From assembly GCF_001718795.1 (NCBI RefSeq), contig NZ_CP013435.1:3100001-3164000 (forward strand): DNA of 64,000 nucleotides, given 5' to 3'. A program made the position numbers and the translations under genes. This DNA is from Burkholderia latens. Lineage in GTDB: Bacteria; Pseudomonadota; Gammaproteobacteria; Burkholderiales; Burkholderiaceae. Positions within the stretch are counted from its first letter, which is position 1; the number at the start of each line of letters is the position of its first letter. Below the pieces are notes generated by a model that made no database searches, had not been told where the DNA came from, and saw only the letters and a list, made by a program, of their open reading frames with translations. Below are positions 35,212-43,853 of this stretch, piece by piece.

Positions 35212-36786
35212 ATGAAGAAGAAACTGATCTGCCTGCTGGTGGCCGGCGCGTTGCCGGGCATCGCGCTGGCCAGCTCGACATCCGCCGAAATCAAGGCGCT
35301 GCAGGCGCAGGTTGCAGCGCTGCAGAAGCAGATGAAGGCCATGCAGGCGCAGCTCGCCGCGCAACCGGGCGGCACCGCAGTCGCCCAAGCGGGCGCGGGC
35401 AGCGCGGCCCGGCCGGCCATCGTGGCCGCCGATCCGTCGTCGCCGGACTACGGCCGCGCACAGGCGACGCTGACAAACGACGAAGTCAGCGAAATGAAAC
35501 AGCAGATCGCGAACCAGCAGTTGAAGGTCGACTCGCTGACGGACGCGGCCAACACCGGGCCGCTTGCGGGCCTGTCGGTCACCGGCTACATCGACCCGAC
35601 CTACATCTACAACCGCGCGGCCGGCACGTCGTCGTTCCTGTTCGCGAACCACGAGAACGCGTACAACTATTTCAACAGCACGTTCGGCGACCTGTACCTC
35701 GACATCAAGAAGACCTTCGGCGTCGGCCCGATGGCGCCGTCGGCCGAGATCACGCTGATGCCGAACCGCGGCAACGGCATCACGCTGCTGCAGAACTCGC
35801 GCGGCTCGATCACCGACAACCTGCTGAATACCGCGGTCGTCAACGTGCCGATCAGCGCGACGACGACGCTCGTGGCCGGCCTGATTCCGAGCTTCGGCGG
35901 CTACGAAGTGCAGCAGTCGAACCAGATGCTCACGCTCACGCACAACCTGCTGTACGACTTCTCCGATCCGGGCAGCTACGTCGGCGCCGGTGCGAACTAC
36001 ACGAAGGGCAACTGGGCGTGGAAGTTCTTCGTAGGCAACGAACAGTACCGCACGTACGGCTCGGTCACGCAGACGGGCACCAATGCGCTCGGCGACCCGA
36101 TCACGACCAGCAACAAGGTGCCGACGTTCACCGCGCGCGCGGACTACACGTGGTCGAGCGCGCTCGACATCGGCGGCTCGATCAACATCGGCCGGCAGAC
36201 GCTCGGGAGCGCGATCGACGATCAGGGCGTCGTCCATTACGGCCCGGGCGGCGCCGCGCCGAGCGGCTATGGCACGTTCTTCTTCGGCGAAGTCGACGCG
36301 ACGTACACGCTCGCCGACATCCAGTACAACGCCGAACTCGATTACGGCCAGCAGCAGCACGCGGCATACAACGGCGGGCTCGCGCAGTGGTACGGGCTGT
36401 CGCTGCTCGCGCATCGCAAGTTCAACGCGCCGGTGGTCGGCCGCATGGGCGTGACGCTGCGCTACGATGCGCTCGTGAACAGCAAGAACGGCGGCGGCGG
36501 CGGCGGCATCGCGCTGAACGGCAACGGGATGGATCCGTTCAACGGCTTCGGTGTCGACGCGGACTGTCTCGCGACGTCGAAGGCGAACGGCGGCCTCGGC
36601 TTCGACTGCAAGGGCGCGATCCGCCAGGACGTCGCGCTCGACCTGCTGTTCTATCCGACCCAGCAGATCACGGTGAAGGTCGAATACCGGCACGACTGGG
36701 CGAACAACAAGGTGTTCCTGCGCAACGACGGGTCGTACGGCAAGTCCAACGACCTGCTCGCGACGCAGTTCATCTATTCGTTCTGA
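35212..36786 (+). CDS. DUF3138-family outer-membrane beta-barrel protein
   Basis: 524 residues. Signal peptide MKKKLICLLVAGALPGIALA, then a heptad-rich coiled coil (SAEIKALQAQVAALQKQMKA), a linker, and from about residue 120 a strand-rich domain ending in QFIYSF with the C-terminal Phe of outer-membrane barrels. This is the porin-like organisation of DUF3138. It lies 107 bp behind potI and before puuB in the polyamine locus, so an outer-membrane polyamine channel is a reasonable guess, not shown. TAGGAGAA precedes the ATG. A poly-Gly loop (GGGGGG near residue 425) is unusual. Confidence 0.88.
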   Translation: MKKKLICLLVAGALPGIALASSTSAEIKALQAQVAALQKQMKAMQAQLAAQPGGTAVAQAGAGSAARPAIVAADPSSPDYGRAQATLTNDEVSEMKQQIANQQLKVDSLTDAANTGPLAGLSVTGYIDPTYIYNRAAGTSSFLFANHENAYNYFNSTFGDLYLDIKKTFGVGPMAPSAEITLMPNRGNGITLLQNSRGSITDNLLNTAVVNVPISATTTLVAGLIPSFGGYEVQQSNQMLTLTHNLLYDFSDPGSYVGAGANYTKGNWAWKFFVGNEQYRTYGSVTQTGTNALGDPITTSNKVPTFTARADYTWSSALDIGGSINIGRQTLGSAIDDQGVVHYGPGGAAPSGYGTFFFGEVDATYTLADIQYNAELDYGQQQHAAYNGGLAQWYGLSLLAHRKFNAPVVGRMGVTLRYDALVNSKNGGGGGGIALNGNGMDPFNGFGVDADCLATSKANGGLGFDCKGAIRQDVALDLLFYPTQQITVKVEYRHDWANNKVFLRNDGSYGKSNDLLATQFIYSF

Positions 36787-36898
36787 CGCAGGCCGCGCGC
36801 GGCGCCGTGTCGCAAGCACGGCGCACCGCGCCGTTTCAGCCGGCCGGCGCGTGGTGCGTCGCGCACCGCCGCCGGCCGTTTTCGATGGAGCAGGTTTC

Positions 36899-38203
36899 AT
36901 GACGCAGTCTTTCACCCGCCGCGCCGACGCACTCGCGCGCGACTCGTACTACGAAGCAACCGCGACGCGCCCGATGGTCGACGACGCCGTGCTCGACGAC
37001 GCGATCGACGTCGACGTGTGCGTGATCGGCGCGGGCTTCGCGGGCTTGTCGACCGCGCTCGATTGTCGCGCGCGCGGGCTGTCGGTCGCCGTGATCGATG
37101 CGCACCGGCCCGGCTGGGGCGCGTCGGGCCGCAACGGCGGCCAGGCGATCGCCGGCTTCGCGAAAGACGAAATCATCGAAAAGCAGCTCGGCGCCGCCGG
37201 CGCGCGCGCCGCGTGGTCGCTGTCGCTCGACGGCGTCGCGCTGATCGCCGAGCGAATCGCACGCTACGGGATCGACTGCGATTTCACGCGCGGCTATCTG
37301 ACGGTCGCGACGAAGCCGCGCCGCGTCGACGACCTGCGCGCATGGATGGACGCCGCGAGCGAGCGCTGGGGCCATCCGTCGCTGTCGTGGCTCGATACCG
37401 GCGACATCCGTGCGCGCGTCGCGTCGTCCCGCTATCTCGCCGGCGTCTACGATCCGCTGTCCGGCCACCTGCATCCGCTCAAGTATTGCCTCGGCCTGGC
37501 CGATGCCGCGCGCCGCGAAGGCGTCGCGCTGTACGCCCACACACCCGCGCTCGACGTCGTGCGCGGCGCTCGGCCTGTCGTGCGCACGCCGTCGGGCGAA
37601 GTGCGCTGCCGCTTCGTCGTGTCGTGCTGCAACGCGGGCCCCGGCGGCATCCTGCCGGCGGCGACCGCCGCGCGCATCGCGCCGATCGCGTCGTACATCA
37701 TCGCGACCGAGCCGCTCGGCCGCGCGCGCGCGGACGCGCTGATCGCGCAGCGCGAAGCCGTGTGCGACAACAACTTCTTCCTCGACTACTTCCGGCTGTC
37801 TGCCGACGACCGGATGTTGTTCGGCGGCCGCGCGAACTCCGCCGGCGCATCGCCCGACGCGCTCGCCGAAGCGATCCGCCAGCGCATGGTCGGCGTGTTC
37901 CCGCAGCTCGCCGACGTACGCGTCGATCACGCGTGGGGCGGCTTCGTCGACGTCACGCGCAACCGCGCGCCGGACTTCGGCGCGCTCGATCCGAACTTCT
38001 TCTACGTGCAGGGCTTCAGCGGACACGGCGTCGCGCTCACCGGCATCGCCGGGCGCGCGATCGCCGGCGCGATCGCGGGCGACTCGCGCGCGTTCGACCT
38101 GTTCGCGCAACTGCGTCACCGGCGCTTCCCGGGCGGCGACGCGTGGCGGCAGCCCGCACTCGAGCTCGGGATGCTGTACCACCGCGTGCGCGAGCTGTTC
38201 TGA
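36899..38203 (+). CDS. puuB: FAD-dependent gamma-glutamylputrescine oxidase, copy 1
   Basis: 434 residues of the DAO family. FAD-binding VCVIGAGFAGLSTALDCRAR (40-59), the WGASGRNGGQAIAG loop that clasps the flavin, and a C-terminal FYVQGFSGHGVALTGIAGRAIA segment. It oxidises gamma-glutamylputrescine to the aldehyde with release of ammonia and peroxide. About half identical by eye to the next gene, with shared SGHLHPL and WGGFVDVTRN motifs: a tandem duplication. GGAGCAGG precedes the ATG. Confidence 0.88.
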   Translation: MTQSFTRRADALARDSYYEATATRPMVDDAVLDDAIDVDVCVIGAGFAGLSTALDCRARGLSVAVIDAHRPGWGASGRNGGQAIAGFAKDEIIEKQLGAAGARAAWSLSLDGVALIAERIARYGIDCDFTRGYLTVATKPRRVDDLRAWMDAASERWGHPSLSWLDTGDIRARVASSRYLAGVYDPLSGHLHPLKYCLGLADAARREGVALYAHTPALDVVRGARPVVRTPSGEVRCRFVVSCCNAGPGGILPAATAARIAPIASYIIATEPLGRARADALIAQREAVCDNNFFLDYFRLSADDRMLFGGRANSAGASPDALAEAIRQRMVGVFPQLADVRVDHAWGGFVDVTRNRAPDFGALDPNFFYVQGFSGHGVALTGIAGRAIAGAIAGDSRAFDLFAQLRHRRFPGGDAWRQPALELGMLYHRVRELF

Positions 38204-38228
38204 GCCCTCGTTATCCACTCATTCGACC

Positions 38229-39530
38229 ATGCAGACATTCGCCAACCAGCCGCACGCCGCGTCGTACTACGCGGCGACCATCAACGATACGACCCGCCAT
38301 GCACCGCTCGCCGGCGCGGCCGACGCCGACGTGTGCGTGATCGGCGCAGGCCTGACCGGCTTGTCCGCCGCGCTCAACCTTGCCGAACGCGGCCATTCGG
38401 TGACCGTGCTGGAGGCGTCACGGGTCGGATGGGCGGCGAGCGGGCGCAACGGCGGGCAGCTGATCGGCGGCTTCGCGTGCGACATCGACACGTTCGCGCA
38501 GTTCATGCCGGAAGGCGACGTGAAGCGGATCTGGGACATGGGACTCGAAACGCTGTCGCTCGTGAAGTCGCGCATCGAACGGCATTCGATCGACTGCGCG
38601 CTCGTGCCCGGCTATCTCACCGCCGCCAACACCGAGCGCGACGCAGATGCGCTGAAGCGCTGGCGCGACGATGCCGCGAAGCGCTTCGGCCACGACCGCT
38701 TTCATTTCGTCGAAGCGGACGAACTCGGCGACTACGTACAGTCGAAGCGCTATCGCGGCGGCCTCTACGATCCCGACAGCGGCCACCTGCATCCGCTGAA
38801 CTACACGCTCGGGCTCGCGCGCGCGGCGACCGGCGCGGGCGTGCGAATCCACGAGGACAGCTGCGTGACGCGCGTGCGCGACGTCGCGGGCGGCCACGTC
38901 GTCGAAACCGCGAACGGCCACGTGCGTGCGCGCTTCGTCGTGCTCGCCTGCAACACCTATGTCGGCACGCTGGCACCCGCCTTGTCGAAGAAGATCATGC
39001 CGGTCGGCACGTACGTGATCGCAACGGAGCCGCTCGGCGAAGCGCGCGCCGCCGCGCTGATGCCCGCGAACGCGGCGGTGTGCGACAGCCGCTTCGTGCT
39101 CGACTATTTCCGGCCGGCGCCCGACACGCGGCTCATATGGGGCGGCAAGGTCAGCTATTCGACGCGGCCGCCGCGCGACCTCGCGGCGGCGATGCGCGCG
39201 GACATGCTCAAGACATTCCCGCAGCTCGCGGACGTGAAGGTCGACTACGCGTGGGGCGGTTTCGTCGACATCACGATGAATCGCGCGCCGCACTTCGGGC
39301 GCGTCGCGCCGACGATGTATTTCGCGCAGGGCTTCTCGGGGCACGGCGTGAATACGACCGCGCTTGCGGGCAAGCTGATCGCGGAAGCAATCGACGGCCA
39401 GGCGAGCCGCTTCGACCTGTTCGGCAAGATTCGGCATCGCGACTTCCCCGGCGGCGCGGCGCTGCGCACGCCGGCACTCGTGCTTGCGATGAGCTGGTAC
39501 CGGCTGCTCGATGCGTTCGGCGTGCATTGA
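38229..39530 (+). CDS. puuB: FAD-dependent gamma-glutamylputrescine oxidase, copy 2
   Basis: 433 residues, same family and order of motifs as its neighbour: VCVIGAGLTGLSAALNLAER, WAASGRNGGQLIGG, SGHLHPLNYTLGLARAA, WGGFVDITMNRAPHFGR and FSGHGVNTTALAGKLIAEA. This copy is closer to the E. coli PuuB pattern. The genes are 25 bp apart and co-transcribed. Two copies may differ in substrate (putrescine, cadaverine or spermidine adducts); sequence alone does not show which. The locus ends at a terminator 80 bp downstream. Confidence 0.9.
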   Translation: MQTFANQPHAASYYAATINDTTRHAPLAGAADADVCVIGAGLTGLSAALNLAERGHSVTVLEASRVGWAASGRNGGQLIGGFACDIDTFAQFMPEGDVKRIWDMGLETLSLVKSRIERHSIDCALVPGYLTAANTERDADALKRWRDDAAKRFGHDRFHFVEADELGDYVQSKRYRGGLYDPDSGHLHPLNYTLGLARAATGAGVRIHEDSCVTRVRDVAGGHVVETANGHVRARFVVLACNTYVGTLAPALSKKIMPVGTYVIATEPLGEARAAALMPANAAVCDSRFVLDYFRPAPDTRLIWGGKVSYSTRPPRDLAAAMRADMLKTFPQLADVKVDYAWGGFVDITMNRAPHFGRVAPTMYFAQGFSGHGVNTTALAGKLIAEAIDGQASRFDLFGKIRHRDFPGGAALRTPALVLAMSWYRLLDAFGVH

Positions 39531-39609
39531 ACGCGCATTGAACGGCACTGCGTGGCGATGTGCCGGTGGTTGCGGCCCACGCGCGCCGCGCGCCGCCGCG
39601 CAAACGAAA

Positions 39610-39636
39610 AACGGCTGCGCACGCGGCGCAGCCGTT
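39610..39636 (-). terminator. rho-independent terminator of the three-lipoprotein operon
   Basis: Perfect 11-bp arms AACGGCTGCGC / GCGCAGCCGTT with loop ACGCG; on the minus strand it runs into TTTTTCG. It lies between the convergent puuB copy 2 and the DUF799 lipoprotein. Confidence 0.85.
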
Positions 39637-39697
39637 CGATCGGATCGCAAGACGCGGGCGCGACGCACACATGAAGCGCCCGCACGCCCGGCCCCGC

Positions 39698-40363
39698 TCA
39701 GTCCGTCCCGTACTTCGGCGAATGCGGGCCGTACAGCAGCCCGTTCGGCGGGCCGGCCGACAGCAGTCGCGTGCTGGTGAACGCGGCAACGTCGTGACTC
39801 TGATCCATCAGCGTGTTCGCGATCTGCTTGACCGCGGCCACCACGAGCATGCCGATCAGGCTGCCGCCGCCGTTGTTGCCGCCCTCGTCGCTGCTCGCGC
39901 TCGCGCGCCCCTGCCACAGCACGTCGCCGGTACGCAGGTCGACGAGCTTCGCCGAAGCCGACACGACCGTCGCGCTCGCCAGAACCCGGTAGACGGTGCC
40001 GTACTGCGACACCTTCGAATACAGCGCGGCGTCCGCACCGAAGATTTCGCGCAGCTTCGCGGGCGGCGTCTGCTGGATCTCGGCCGCATTGGTCAGGCCG
40101 TTCTGCTTGAACGTTTCGTCCATCACGGCGACCGGCACCACGTAGTAGCCCGATTCGGCGAGCGGCAGCGTCATCTGCGACAGCATCCCGTAGGTTGCCG
40201 CGACGTCGGACGTCTCGTTGAGCGGCGGCAGCACGAGAATCGAGCGCGGCTGGCTCTTCTTGAACGCCGTGTAGTCGGGTCGTTTCACCGGCTGCGCGCA
40301 TGCGCTCAGCAGCGCGACGATCGACAGCACGGACAGCAGCTTGAATGAGAGTGTCTTGAACAT
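39698..40363 (-). CDS. DUF799 (GNA1162-like) outer-membrane lipoprotein
   Basis: 221 residues. Lipoprotein signal with lipobox LSAC, lipidated Cys22. The mature part has the DUF799 pattern: KSQPRSILVLPPLNETSDVAA in pieces, YGMLSQMTLPLAESGYYVVP, and LVDLRTGDVLWQGRA. The Neisseria relative GNA1162 has a TolB/CsgG-like fold. A glycine/asparagine stretch (EGGNNGGGS) lies near residue 165. Third gene of an operon with DUF4810 and CsgG-like lipoproteins, 10 bp after the DUF4810 gene. Confidence 0.9.
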   Translation of the reverse strand: MFKTLSFKLLSVLSIVALLSACAQPVKRPDYTAFKKSQPRSILVLPPLNETSDVAATYGMLSQMTLPLAESGYYVVPVAVMDETFKQNGLTNAAEIQQTPPAKLREIFGADAALYSKVSQYGTVYRVLASATVVSASAKLVDLRTGDVLWQGRASASSDEGGNNGGGSLIGMLVVAAVKQIANTLMDQSHDVAAFTSTRLLSAGPPNGLLYGPHSPKYGTD

Positions 40364-40373
40364 GGCGGGCGCG

Positions 40374-40799
40374 TTACTGTTTGGCGGTGGTCGGAGCAGG
40401 ATCCTTCTGGCCGGCGATCGCTTGCGTGGCCTTCTGGTCCGCGGTTTTCGGCGCGCCGGTCTTTTTCTTCAGCAGGAAATCCATGTAAGTCGACGATTCC
40501 GGGAACAGCTGCTTCTCGGCCTGCAGTTCCTGTTCGGCCTGCTGCTCGCTGCCGACGCTCGCGTACAACATGCCCAGATGCGCGTGGAAGCCCGGCGGCG
40601 GCTTGTGGCCCTTCGCACGGATTTCCTGCAGCGCCTTTTCGAGCGCGTCGATCTGCTCCTGAGGCGATTTTTGCCCCTTGAAGTATTCGTACACCTGCGG
40701 CTGATAGCCGGTCCACTGATAAAGCGGCGGCGTGGAGCTCGCGCAGCCGGCGAGCAGCAAGGCGGCGGCCGTTGCCGGCAGCCAGTTACCCCGTTTCAT
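40374..40799 (-). CDS. DUF4810 lipoprotein
   Basis: 141 residues with lipobox LAGC (Cys19). The mature chain PPLYQWTGYQPQVYEYFKGQ and a helical repeat-like segment (PPPGFHAHLGMLYASVGSEQQAEQEL in part) fit DUF4810, which resembles a TPR hairpin. The C-terminus is a Lys/Ala/Thr-rich tail. Middle gene of the three-lipoprotein operon, 98 bp after the CsgG-like gene. Confidence 0.88.
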   Translation of the reverse strand: MKRGNWLPATAAALLLAGCASSTPPLYQWTGYQPQVYEYFKGQKSPQEQIDALEKALQEIRAKGHKPPPGFHAHLGMLYASVGSEQQAEQELQAEKQLFPESSTYMDFLLKKKTGAPKTADQKATQAIAGQKDPAPTTAKQ

Positions 40800-40897
40800 G
40801 GTCTGTTCTCTTTTGATTGATGTCGTGGTGAATCGGTCCAGCGCGGCGCCGGTCCCGGCGCGCGCTGCGGCCTATGCGGCGATGGTCGCCGCGACGC

Positions 40898-41575
40898 TTA
40901 CTTCGACGCCTTCAGTGCGCCGGCGTCGACCTGGTCGACGAGGTGGTTCACGGCTTCCTGGATCGCGAGATCCAGCACCTTGCCGTTGAGCGTCGAGTCG
41001 TAGCCGGCCGTGCCGCCGAAGCCGATCACCTCGCGGTTCGACAAGCTGAATTCGCCCGCGCCCTGGCTCGACGCAATCACTTCCGACGTCGTCGTGTCGA
41101 CGATGTTCAGGTTGACCTTCGCGTATGCGACCTGCGTCTTGCCGCGGCCGAGAATCCCGAACAGCTGGTGATCGCCGACATCCTTGCGGCCGAACTCGGT
41201 CACGTCGCCGGTCACCACGTAGTTCGCGCCCTTCACGGCCTGCGCCTTCTTCATGAACCCGGCTTCCTGCTTGATCTCCTCGAGGTTCTCGCGATCGAGC
41301 ACGTTGAAGCGGCGGCTCTGCTGCAGGCGCGTGACGAGAATCGTCTTCGCCTGGCCGCCGAGGCGGTCGATGCCGTCGGAGAAGATGCCGCGCATGTAGC
41401 TCGAGCGGTTGTCGAACTTGCCGACCGCGATCGCGACGGGCTTGCCCGCGTACGGCTTCTGCGCGCTGCTCACGACCGGCACGTCGAGCGTGCGCGACGA
41501 TTCGGTCGCGCAGCCCGACAGCGCCGCGACGAGCGCCGCCGCCACGAGAACGGTGCGTCGAGTCTGAATGTTCAC
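40898..41575 (-). CDS. CsgG/HfaB-family outer-membrane lipoprotein
   Basis: 225 residues, starting at GTG 41575 with AAGGAG seven bases upstream; lipobox LSGC, Cys22. The CsgG-domain signatures are PVAIAVGKFDNRSSY, the helix TILVTRLQQSRRFNVLDREN, ANYVVTGDVTEFG and VNLNIVDTTTSEVIASSQG. CsgG forms the curli export pore and HfaB a holdfast anchor; no curli or holdfast gene is present here, so the cargo is unknown. It leads the operon with DUF4810 and DUF799 proteins. An upstream in-frame ATG would bury the lipobox and is rejected. Confidence 0.9.
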   Translation of the reverse strand: MNIQTRRTVLVAAALVAALSGCATESSRTLDVPVVSSAQKPYAGKPVAIAVGKFDNRSSYMRGIFSDGIDRLGGQAKTILVTRLQQSRRFNVLDRENLEEIKQEAGFMKKAQAVKGANYVVTGDVTEFGRKDVGDHQLFGILGRGKTQVAYAKVNLNIVDTTTSEVIASSQGAGEFSLSNREVIGFGGTAGYDSTLNGKVLDLAIQEAVNHLVDQVDAGALKASK

Positions 41576-41850
41576 TGCTGGTCTCCTTGCGTGAAAAGAT
41601 GGCCCGAGACGGGCACGCCGGTGCACAGGCTCGCTGACGAACCGGCGGTTGTTGCGGTGATCGAAACGGCCGGGGCCGACACCGGCGCGCGCGACTTCAT
41701 CGCCCGGACGGCGATGGAGGTGACGGCATGCGACAGGAAAGAGCGCGCAACAGGCGTGTTGCGGCCAGGTGAAGATGCGCGGCGCATCGCCGGACAATGC
41801 CGCGTGCGCCGGTTACCCCGTGATTGTGCTTGCTGCGCTGTTGATCGCGC

Positions 41851-41884
41851 ATGATCGGCCCCGTATATGATTTTGGCCGATCAT
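41851..41884. promoter_or_regulatory. perfect 10-bp inverted repeat, candidate operator
   Basis: ATGATCGGCC and GGCCGATCAT separated by 14 bp containing TATATGAT. There is no T tract, so it is not a standard terminator. It sits at about +4 to +37 of the candidate promoter for the lipoprotein operon. Confidence 0.55.
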
Positions 41885-41894
41885 ACCAAGACTG

Positions 41895-41924
41895 ATTATC
41901 GAGACGGGCATTTCCTGATAAGAA
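41895..41924 (-). promoter_or_regulatory. candidate promoter of the lipoprotein operon
   Basis: On the minus strand TTCTTA, 18-bp spacer, GATAAT (five of six matches to the -10 consensus). Transcription would start near 41887, giving a leader of about 310 nt before the CsgG-like GTG. Confidence 0.4.
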
Positions 41925-42028
41925 TTGACGAGCTTTTACGCAGCGCTGCCGATCCCGTGCTATGTCGCGTGCGACGACGACGTCCGCGCAACGCCGCGCC
42001 GGCCCGCGAGCCGGCGCGCCGACTCCCG

Positions 42029-43384
42029 CTAGTCGCCCACCTTCTGCCGCATCGTCACGAACTCCTCGGCGGCCGTCGGGTGAATGCCGATCGTGTCGTC
42101 GAACTGCGCTTTCGTCGCGCCCGCACGGATCGCGATCGCGATGCCCTGGATGATCTCGCCCGCGTCACGGCCCACCATGTGCGCGCCGATCACGCGCTGG
42201 CTGTCGCGCTCGACGACGAGCTTCATCAGCGTGCGTTCGTCGCGCCCCGACAGCGTGTGACGCAGCGCCTTGAACGATGTGCGGTAGATGTCGACGGCGT
42301 CGTGCAGCCGGCGCGCGTCGGCCTCGGTGAGCCCGACCGTCGCGACCTCTGGCTGGCTGAACACGGCCGACGGCACGTACGCGTGATCGGTCGCGACGCG
42401 CGACCCGCCGAACAGCGTGCGTGCGAGCAGTGCGCCGTCGCGCGTCGCGACGGGCGTGAGCTGCGGCCGCGACGTCACGTCGCCGATCGCATGAATCGAC
42501 GGCACCGACGTCGCCGAATACGCATCGACCGCGATCGCGCCGCGCGCGTCGAGCAGCACGCCCGCGCGTTCGAGCCCGATTCCGTCGACGTTCGGCACGC
42601 GGCCCGTCGCGTAGAGCACGGCGTCGTACGGGCCGTGCGTTGCGTCGCCGACGCGCACGGTCAGCGTGCCGTCGTCCGCGCGCGCGATCGATTCGACTAC
42701 CGCGTGCGCGTGGATCGCGACACCCTGCTTCGTCATCTCGTCGGTCAGGAATTGCCGCACGTCGTCGTCGAAGCCGCGCAGGATTTTGTCGCCGCGATAG
42801 AACAGATCGACGTGGCTGCCGAAGCCGTTGAAGATGCCCGCGAACTCGACCGCGATATAGCCGCCGCCGACCACCGCGATGCGCGCGGGCAGCTGCGCGA
42901 GCGACAGCGCCTCGCGCGACGTGATCGCGTGCTCGATGCCGGGCCGCGGCGGCAGCACCGGTCGCGAGCCGGTGGCGATCGCGATGTGGCGCGCGCGGAT
43001 CGTGCGTTCGCCGACTGCGACCGTATGCGCGTCCACGAGCGTCGCCCGCCCGGCGTGCATGTCGACGCCGGATTGCCGCAGCAGGTTGATGTAGATGCCG
43101 CTGAGCCGGTTGATCTCGCGATCCTTCGCGGCGATCAGCGCGGGCCAGTCGAGCGAGCCGGCGCCGAAGGTCCAGCCGAAGCCCTTCGCGTCGTCGATCT
43201 CGTGCGGGTAGTGCGATGCGTAGACGAGCAGCTTCTTCGGGATGCAGCCGCGCAGTACGCAGGTACCGCCGATCTGTTCCTCTTCCGCTATGCCGACGCG
43301 CGCGCCGTATGACGCCGACATCCGGGCGAGCCTCACGCCGCCGGAGCCGGCCCCGATGACGAACAGGTCGTAGTCGAAATCCAT
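42029..43384 (-). CDS. gor: glutathione-disulfide reductase
   Basis: 451 residues. FAD site VIGAGSGGVRLARMSASYG (9-27 region), redox pair Cys42 and Cys47 in GGTCVLRGCIPKK, NADPH site VVGGGYIAVEFAGIFNGFG followed by the arginine-containing YRGDKILRGF that favours NADPH, and the catalytic His435-Glu440 pair in GIHPTAAEE. It keeps glutathione reduced in the cytosol. Trypanothione reductase or mercuric reductase are excluded by the lack of their extra motifs. Monocistronic; no terminator evident downstream. Confidence 0.93.
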   Translation of the reverse strand: MDFDYDLFVIGAGSGGVRLARMSASYGARVGIAEEEQIGGTCVLRGCIPKKLLVYASHYPHEIDDAKGFGWTFGAGSLDWPALIAAKDREINRLSGIYINLLRQSGVDMHAGRATLVDAHTVAVGERTIRARHIAIATGSRPVLPPRPGIEHAITSREALSLAQLPARIAVVGGGYIAVEFAGIFNGFGSHVDLFYRGDKILRGFDDDVRQFLTDEMTKQGVAIHAHAVVESIARADDGTLTVRVGDATHGPYDAVLYATGRVPNVDGIGLERAGVLLDARGAIAVDAYSATSVPSIHAIGDVTSRPQLTPVATRDGALLARTLFGGSRVATDHAYVPSAVFSQPEVATVGLTEADARRLHDAVDIYRTSFKALRHTLSGRDERTLMKLVVERDSQRVIGAHMVGRDAGEIIQGIAIAIRAGATKAQFDDTIGIHPTAAEEFVTMRQKVGD

Positions 43385-43479
43385 CGCAAGCCCTCATCGC
43401 AGTTCGGATGACGGCACGATAACAAGATTCGGGAATTCGTGCGGAATGTCGCGCCGCGTCACGCGTGCGCGATAAAAAA

Positions 43480-43504
43480 CGGCGAGAGACGTGGCCTCTC
43501 GCCG
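43480..43504 (-). terminator. rho-independent terminator
   Basis: Arms CGGCGAGAG / CTCTCGCCG with loop ACGTGGC; on the minus strand it is followed by TTTTTTATC. It lies between the small acidic protein gene and gor. Confidence 0.8.
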
Positions 43505-43628
43505 GTCAAACCGGCTGGCGGGTGTGCCATGCGTCACCGATCGACCACATGCCCGGCCTGCCGGCCGCGCGGCACCGGTCCGCCCGGGCGCGCGAACGGC
43601 GCGCCTGCGGCGGAACCAGCCGCCATGC

Positions 43629-43853
43629 TCAAGCCTGCGACGTGTCGCTCCCGTCCGTCGCCTGCGTGTCGTCTGCCTGCTGCGGCTGCTCTTCCTTCTT
43701 CTCGAGCATGCCTTCGATCGCCTCCGCGCCCTTGAAGCCGGCGACGGCTGCCGCCGCCTTCGTCAGCAAGCCCGCATCCGGATCGACCTTCTCCGCTGCC
43801 TCGACTGCGGCCACGGCGCCAGCGATTTCACCCACGGTGTTCAGGATACCCAT
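43629..43853 (-). CDS. small acidic hypothetical protein
   Basis: 74 residues from MGILNTVGEIAG. A first helical segment rich in Ala/Val/Glu (AGAVAAVEAAEKVDPDAG) is followed by a Gln/Asp/Ser-rich acidic tail. The second of two closely spaced ATGs is chosen because AAGGGG lies six bases before it. No signal peptide and no recognised domain. It has its own terminator, supporting a real gene. Confidence 0.7.
   Translation of the reverse strand: MGILNTVGEIAGAVAAVEAAEKVDPDAGLLTKAAAAVAGFKGAEAIEGMLEKKEEQPQQADDTQATDGSDTSQA

Larger units (their letters stand above)
41576..42028. other. 453-bp intergenic region upstream of the lipoprotein operon
   Basis: Between the CsgG-like gene and the gor stop. 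No gene supported. The AT-rich part (41840-41940) holds a promoter-like sequence and a strong inverted repeat, listed separately; the remainder is GC-rich without visible signals. Confidence 0.6.
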
